DNA from: Hyphomicrobiales bacterium
Lineage (GTDB): Bacteria > Pseudomonadota > Alphaproteobacteria > Rhizobiales > Xanthobacteraceae
Assembly (NCBI GenBank): GCA_017305665.1
Contig: JAFKKH010000012.1
Coordinates: 304,141-368,140, forward strand
Reading direction: 5' to 3'
Length of the DNA: 64,000 nucleotides
Numbering within the stretch: position 1 is the stretch's first letter; each line of letters starts with the position of its first letter. The notes under the pieces were generated by a model, which saw only the letters and a program-made list of their open reading frames with translations, was not told the DNA's origin and searched no databases. The translations under genes were made by a program, and so were the position numbers. Of the stretch, positions 60,082-64,000 are shown piece after piece.

Positions 60082-61013
60082 GGCGTTGGCGTCTCCAAAT
60101 GCGCTCGGTGCAGGTTCAATGAAGGGCGATCCGGCGCCGGCGTCATGTGCCGTGCATAGAATGCCAGTTCGATGGAAACAAAGCGTGCGTAGCTGTCGCG
60201 CAGATGAGAGGTTGCCGCCAGAATACCAGCCGCGTCGGTTGTGAAGAAACCGATTTGTGTTCCTTCGGCGATGATACTGGACACCTGGCTCTTCGACAGC
60301 CCGAAACGCTTGGCGATGTGCGCCCGGCTGGGCAACGGCGTGCCAGTGATATCGGACAGCATGACCGCCAATACGACAGGGATGGCACCCTCGCGCTTTC
60401 CGAAGAAGCATGTGAATTCAGGCATGCGATCAATCAGCGGGATGCCCGCTGCATGCTCGCGTCCGGCGGCGGCGGCGAAACGCCGGATGAAATCCGGATC
60501 TTGCGCAAACATCCGGGCGCGCTGCATGTCCGGTTGCAGAACGTCGAGCGCGTTTACCGCATGAGGGATCCATTTCTTGACGAAATCCGTCATGCGCGCG
60601 GTCGGATGGTAATATTTCGAGCGGCGGTCGGATGCGTTCCGCGATGTTTTGACGAAGCCGGCCAATTTCAACAAGGCCAGCGTTGTCTTGAGAACGCGCG
60701 GGCTGAGTTCCTCCCGCTGCGCGCAAAGTTCAAACAGCCGGGTATAGGTGGCGCCGCCAAGCGGACCGTAGTTTTCGGTATCGGCAGCAAGGCAAAACAC
60801 ATAAGAGGTCAGACGAAAGCGTGTTTCTGAAGCCATCAGCTTGTTGATCAGCCGCGGCGCCTCACGAAAACGCGCAATGGCGTCGGTATATTCGCGAATC
60901 GCCGCCGCGAATGCGGGCGAGGCGCGCAATTGCGCGGCCTCTGCGGGCAATCGATCTTCCTCGCGGGTCTCGGCGTCCGAGCCGGACCTGCTTTCTCTGC
61001 TGATGGCGTCCAT
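60078..61013 (-). CDS. two-winged-helix regulator (MarR/ArsR-like), unnamed
   Basis: 311 residues from ATG 61013. Two HTH-like units are seen: LSPRVLKTTLALLKLAGFVK with TSRNASDRRSKYYHPTARM (winged helix with a beta wing), and LPSRAHIAKRFGLSKSQVSS with IIAEGTQIGFFTTDA. No known named family, but probably a DNA-binding regulator for the translationally coupled thioesterase. The end overlaps that gene by 4 bp. Confidence 0.75.
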   Translation of the reverse strand: MDAISRESRSGSDAETREEDRLPAEAAQLRASPAFAAAIREYTDAIARFREAPRLINKLMASETRFRLTSYVFCLAADTENYGPLGGATYTRLFELCAQREELSPRVLKTTLALLKLAGFVKTSRNASDRRSKYYHPTARMTDFVKKWIPHAVNALDVLQPDMQRARMFAQDPDFIRRFAAAAGREHAAGIPLIDRMPEFTCFFGKREGAIPVVLAVMLSDITGTPLPSRAHIAKRFGLSKSQVSSIIAEGTQIGFFTTDAAGILAATSHLRDSYARFVSIELAFYARHMTPAPDRPSLNLHRAHLETPTP

Positions 61014-61107
61014 TGATCTAAAGTCTGGATAGGGTGCGATTGTGACCGCGCACGCTAGCACAGGACGATTTATTTCTGTCCAGCGATTCCTGAGGCGGAG
61101 GCTATTC

Positions 61108-61299
61108 GTGACGTTCGCGACCAGCATCAAGTCGATCGACGAAAATCCGCCGCCGGTCACGTGCGACACGTGCGGGCGGACGATGCGGCCGTCGTATTGC
61201 GAGGCGCTGGAGTCGAACCAGCAATTGAACGTCTACGAATGCCCCGATTGCCGGGTAACGACAACGGTCGTGATGTCTCCACCCGGCGGACGTGGTTAG
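61108..61299 (+). CDS. small zinc-ribbon protein
   Basis: 63 residues from a GTG at 61108 (GGAGGC ribosome site upstream). Two CxxC pairs, VTCDTCGRTMRPSYC and YECPDCRVTTTVV, form a zinc ribbon. Cytosolic. Could bind RNA, DNA or a partner protein. Convergent with icd. Confidence 0.78.
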   Translation: MTFATSIKSIDENPPPVTCDTCGRTMRPSYCEALESNQQLNVYECPDCRVTTTVVMSPPGGRG

Positions 61300-61368
61300 C
61301 CGCTCCCGCCGCACTATTCCATGGTGTCCTGACGCCGGGGGTCCCGCTACGAAAGGGGGACCCACAAC

Positions 61369-61398
61369 GAAAAAGGGCGCAGCCTTGCTGCGCCCCTT
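61369..61398 (-). terminator. terminator of icd
   Basis: A 9-bp GC stem GGGCGCAGC/GCTGCGCCC with a 3-nt loop and T5 on the minus strand. Confidence 0.88.
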
Positions 61399-61421
61399 GA
61401 TGGCTTCGATGGTGGCGCCGG

Positions 61422-62636
61422 TTACTTCGTGAGCGCCTTGGTCAGGTTTTCCGCCACCTTGTCGAGGAACCCGGTGGTGGAAAGCCAGCGCTGGTCGGCA
61501 CCGACGAGCAGCGCGAGATCCTTGGTCATGTAGCCGGCCTCCACGGTGTCGACGCAGACCTTCTCCAGCGTGGCCGCGAACTTCGCCAGCGCGTCGTTGT
61601 TGTCGAGCTTGGCGCGATGCGACAGGCCGCGGGTCCAGGCGAAGATCGACGCGATCGAGTTGGTCGAGGTCTCCTTGCCCTTCTGATGCTCGCGGAAGTG
61701 CCGGGTCACGGTGCCGTGGGCGGCTTCCGCTTCCATGGTCTTGCCGTCCGGGGTCAGCAACACCGAGGTCATCAGGCCGAGCGAGCCGTAGCCCTGCGCC
61801 ACCGTATCCGACTGCACGTCGCCATCGTAGTTCTTGCAGGCCCAGACGTAGCCGCCGGACCACTTCAGCGCCGCCGCCACCATGTCGTCGATCAGGCGGT
61901 GCTCGTAGGTCAGGCCCTTGGCGTCGAAATCCTTCTTGAACTCGGTGTCGAACACCTCCTGGAAGATGTCCTTGAAGCGGCCGTCATAAACCTTGAGGAT
62001 GGTGTTCTTGGTCGACAGGTAAACCGGGTAGTTGCGGGACAGGCCCATATTCAACGACGCGCGGGCGAAGTCGCGGATGGACTCGTCGAGATTGTACATC
62101 TCCATGGCCACGCCGGGGCCGGGGGCCTTGAAGACTTCCTTCTCGATGACGGTGCCGTCCTCGCCGACGAACTTCATGGTCAGCGTGCCCTTGCCGGGGA
62201 ACTTGAAATCCGTGGCGCGGTACTGGTCACCGAAGGCGTGGCGGCCGATGATGATCGGCTTGGTCCAGCCGGGCACGAGACGTGGCACGTTCTTGCAGAT
62301 GATCGGCTCGCGGAACACGACGCCGCCGAGGATGTTGCGGATGGTGCCGTTCGGCGACTTCCACATCTGCTTGAGGCCGAACTCCTTCACGCGGGCTTCG
62401 TCCGGCGTGATGGTGGCGCACTTGACGCCGACGCCGACCTTCTTGATGGCGTTGGCCGCATCGATCGTGACCTGATCGTCGGTCTTGTCGCGATATTCCA
62501 TCCCGAGGTCGAAATACATCAGGTCGATATCGAGGAACGGATGAATCAACTTGTCTTTGATGTATTGCCAGATGATCCGGGTCATCTCGTCGCCGTCGAG
62601 TTCGACGACGGGGTTGGTCACCTTGATTTTTGCCAT
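61422..62636 (-). CDS. icd: NADP-dependent isocitrate dehydrogenase
   Basis: 404 residues, the size of the homodimeric 'eukaryotic-like' bacterial IDH. Converts isocitrate to 2-oxoglutarate in the TCA cycle. [70 protein letters not shown]-like [18 protein letters not shown], and [20 protein letters not shown] are all standard. Single gene. Confidence 0.98.
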   Translation of the reverse strand: MAKIKVTNPVVELDGDEMTRIIWQYIKDKLIHPFLDIDLMYFDLGMEYRDKTDDQVTIDAANAIKKVGVGVKCATITPDEARVKEFGLKQMWKSPNGTIRNILGGVVFREPIICKNVPRLVPGWTKPIIIGRHAFGDQYRATDFKFPGKGTLTMKFVGEDGTVIEKEVFKAPGPGVAMEMYNLDESIRDFARASLNMGLSRNYPVYLSTKNTILKVYDGRFKDIFQEVFDTEFKKDFDAKGLTYEHRLIDDMVAAALKWSGGYVWACKNYDGDVQSDTVAQGYGSLGLMTSVLLTPDGKTMEAEAAHGTVTRHFREHQKGKETSTNSIASIFAWTRGLSHRAKLDNNDALAKFAATLEKVCVDTVEAGYMTKDLALLVGADQRWLSTTGFLDKVAENLTKALTK

Positions 62637-62978
62637 GGGATGTAAGGCCTTTGGAGCAGGGCGTTGCAGGGAGGGATGGATGGCCCGGCCTATAGCATCG
62701 TGACGGCGCAGGCGAAAGCCGAATGGACCGCATTACTGCGCTGATTTTTCAGATGTTCTGACGCTCACGCGCGGGCCGGTCCGGTCGCCCGACGGACCGC
62801 GCCCGATCGCGGCCTTGGGCCGGTGGATTCATGTTCTGCCGGAGATTCAACGGGATTCCATAAGCTCATTATTTTGCTTGAGAAAATGTCGCAGAGGCGC
62901 GATCCAGAGCGCGGCGCCCGCGCCGTTGAATCAAAATCTCAAGACCCAGCGAACTCTCAAGCCCCAGAAAGTATCGAG
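62637..62978. other. intergenic region between icd and trmJ (342 bp)
   Basis: Divergent promoter region. AT-rich stretch around 62840-62960 before trmJ. I see no small gene with a ribosome site, no known operator and no repeat. Confidence 0.4.
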
Positions 62979-64000
62979 ATGTCCGGCACCGACAAAACCA
63001 AAACCGGCATCGCGCACGTCGGCCCGACCGTCATCCTGGTCGAGCCGCAGCTCGGCGAGAACATCGGCATGGCCGCGCGCGCCATGGGCAATTTCGGGCT
63101 GACCCGGCTGCGGATCGTCAATCCGCGCGACGGCTGGCCCAATGTTGCGGCGCAGCGCGCGGCCGCCGGCGCCGACCATATCCTGAACCATGTCGAGCTG
63201 TTCGACACGGTGGCCGAGGCGGTCGCCGACTGCACGCTGCTGTTCGCGACCACCGCGCGCGCCCACGATCAGGCCAAGCCCGTGGTGGCGCCGGAGGCCG
63301 CGGCGGTCGAGGCCACCGCGCAGATCGCGGCCGGCGGCCATGCCGGCATCCTGTTCGGGCGCGAGCGCGCCGGGCTGCTGAACGAGGAGGTGGCGATGGC
63401 CGACCGCATCATCACCTATCCCGTCAATCCCGGCTTCGCCTCGCTCAACCTCGCGCAGGCTGTGCTGCTGATGGGCTACGAGTGGTTCAAACTGGTGACG
63501 CGCGGCGAACTGCCGTTCGCGATGCCGGAGCGCTCGGAGCGCGCCTCGCAGCACCAGATGGAGGCGTTTTTCGAGAACCTCGTCGCCGAGCTCGACAAGG
63601 TGGAATTCCTGCGCCCGCCGGAAAAGCGCGACACCATGCTGGTGAACCTGCGCAACATCTTTACTCGCATGGAGCCGACCAAACAGGACATGCACACGCT
63701 CCATGGTGTGGTGATGGCGATCGCGGAGGGGCGCAAGGGGCCGGCCAAAGGCGGCGTGCTCGACGGCGCGCAGGCGACGCGGCTGCGGGCGCTGCTCGCC
63801 GAGCAGGGGCAGGGCGGCGCGTCCGCGGACAGCAGCAGCACGGTGCGCGGGCTGGCGCGGCTGCTCCGCCGCAATCCGACCGACGCCGAGCGCATCCTGT
63901 GGCAGGCGCTGACCCGCGACCGCCGCTTCGCCGGCCTGTTCAAGCGGCAGACGCCGGTGGGGCGGCACATTCCGGATTTCGTGTCGTTCACCCGGCGCGT
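62979..64000 (+). CDS. trmJ: TrmJ-type RNA methyltransferase fused to DUF559 (runs off window)
   Basis: 340 residues visible from ATG 62979. SPOUT methyltransferase (residues 12-255): VILVEPQLGENIGMAARAMG, MGNFGLTRLRIVNPRDGWPN, GHAGILFGRERAGLLNEEVA, YPVNPGFASLNLAQAVLLMG (knot). TrmJ 2'-O-methylates position 32 of tRNAs. After a Gly/Ser/Gln linker (GEQGQGGAS-like), a second region starts: RGLARLLRRNPTDAERILWQ and HIPDFVSFTRR, the DUF559 (Vsr-like endonuclease fold) signature. The fusion is in frame. The last ~60 residues lie outside. Confidence 0.92.
   Translation, partial: MSGTDKTKTGIAHVGPTVILVEPQLGENIGMAARAMGNFGLTRLRIVNPRDGWPNVAAQRAAAGADHILNHVELFDTVAEAVADCTLLFATTARAHDQAKPVVAPEAAAVEATAQIAAGGHAGILFGRERAGLLNEEVAMADRIITYPVNPGFASLNLAQAVLLMGYEWFKLVTRGELPFAMPERSERASQHQMEAFFENLVAELDKVEFLRPPEKRDTMLVNLRNIFTRMEPTKQDMHTLHGVVMAIAEGRKGPAKGGVLDGAQATRLRALLAEQGQGGASADSSSTVRGLARLLRRNPTDAERILWQALTRDRRFAGLFKRQTPVGRHIPDFVSFTRR

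Noticed and set aside
59647-60411. 254-codon version of the thioesterase
   Set aside because: The extra N-terminal region is the out-of-frame shadow of the regulator; the GTG at 60081 overlaps its stop in the usual coupled manner.
60078-61169. 363-codon version of the winged-helix regulator
   Set aside because: The first 52 codons do not look conserved; ATG 61013 is the better start.

Overview
The window is chromosomal DNA from an alphaproteobacterium of the Bradyrhizobium / Rhodopseudomonas / Nitrobacter group (Nitrobacteraceae). This rests on protein family resemblance (MucR, DUF6456 and DUF5330 proteins, a PleC/DivJ-type kinase, class I fumarase, single-chain GcvP), high GC, an alphaproteobacterial GAAC-N7-GAAC SOS box before recA, and several palindromic intergenic repeat families typical of this group. 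It is an inference from reading, not from a database search. I found no rRNA, tRNA, CRISPR array, transposase or prophage.

Layout. 1-4.6 kb (minus strand): the methylmalonyl-CoA mutase small subunit (cut by the window edge), the folate genes folP-folB-folK, and two small conserved proteins. 5-11.5 kb: a HerA-like ATPase, a GT87-type membrane glycosyltransferase, an M20 dipeptidase, a class II aldolase and a membrane protein. 11.6-19.4 kb: MucR with an altered zinc-finger site, a DnaA-domain-IV-only protein overlapping a DUF6456 gene, sufE, a PAS histidine kinase, a peptidoglycan-binding protein, DUF1491, a Tim44-like protein and a secreted lectin-like protein. 19.5-25.9 kb: GST, GFA and isoprenylcysteine methyltransferase-like enzymes, a 1 kb gene-poor tract of structured repeats, class I fumarase and an Ig-like secreted protein. 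26-30.4 kb: a carotenoid oxygenase, a two-gene membrane operon and a TetR regulator that share an operator (TTTACA-N-TGTAAA type). 30.5-41.7 kb: a mixed set including a SET-domain methyltransferase, an XRE regulator, a FrnE-like DsbA protein, a JmjC-like plus GNAT pair, a Flp pilin, a PQQ dehydrogenase and a PilZ protein.

41.8-47.5 kb is the unusual part: about sixteen very small genes, several under 60 codons. Four encode peptides with double-glycine leaders (E-[I/L]-[D/H]-x-V-[S/A]-G-G). GTGA-N6-TCAC palindromes lie upstream of them. Three other tiny genes share a 5' leader in which a CGCUCC segment can pair with the Shine-Dalgarno sequence, and an 8-bp CATCACCG hairpin occurs three times, twice just downstream of an EcfG-like promoter. 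I take this as a stress- or oxygen-regulated small-peptide island and the best candidate for an undescribed system.

47.6-64 kb is housekeeping: recA with its SOS box, the gcvT-gcvH-gcvP operon behind a tandem glycine riboswitch, a PAS-GGDEF protein, alaS, a YbaL-type cation:proton antiporter, a thioesterase overlapping a winged-helix regulator, a zinc-ribbon protein, icd, and a TrmJ-type RNA methyltransferase fused to a DUF559 domain that runs off the right edge.
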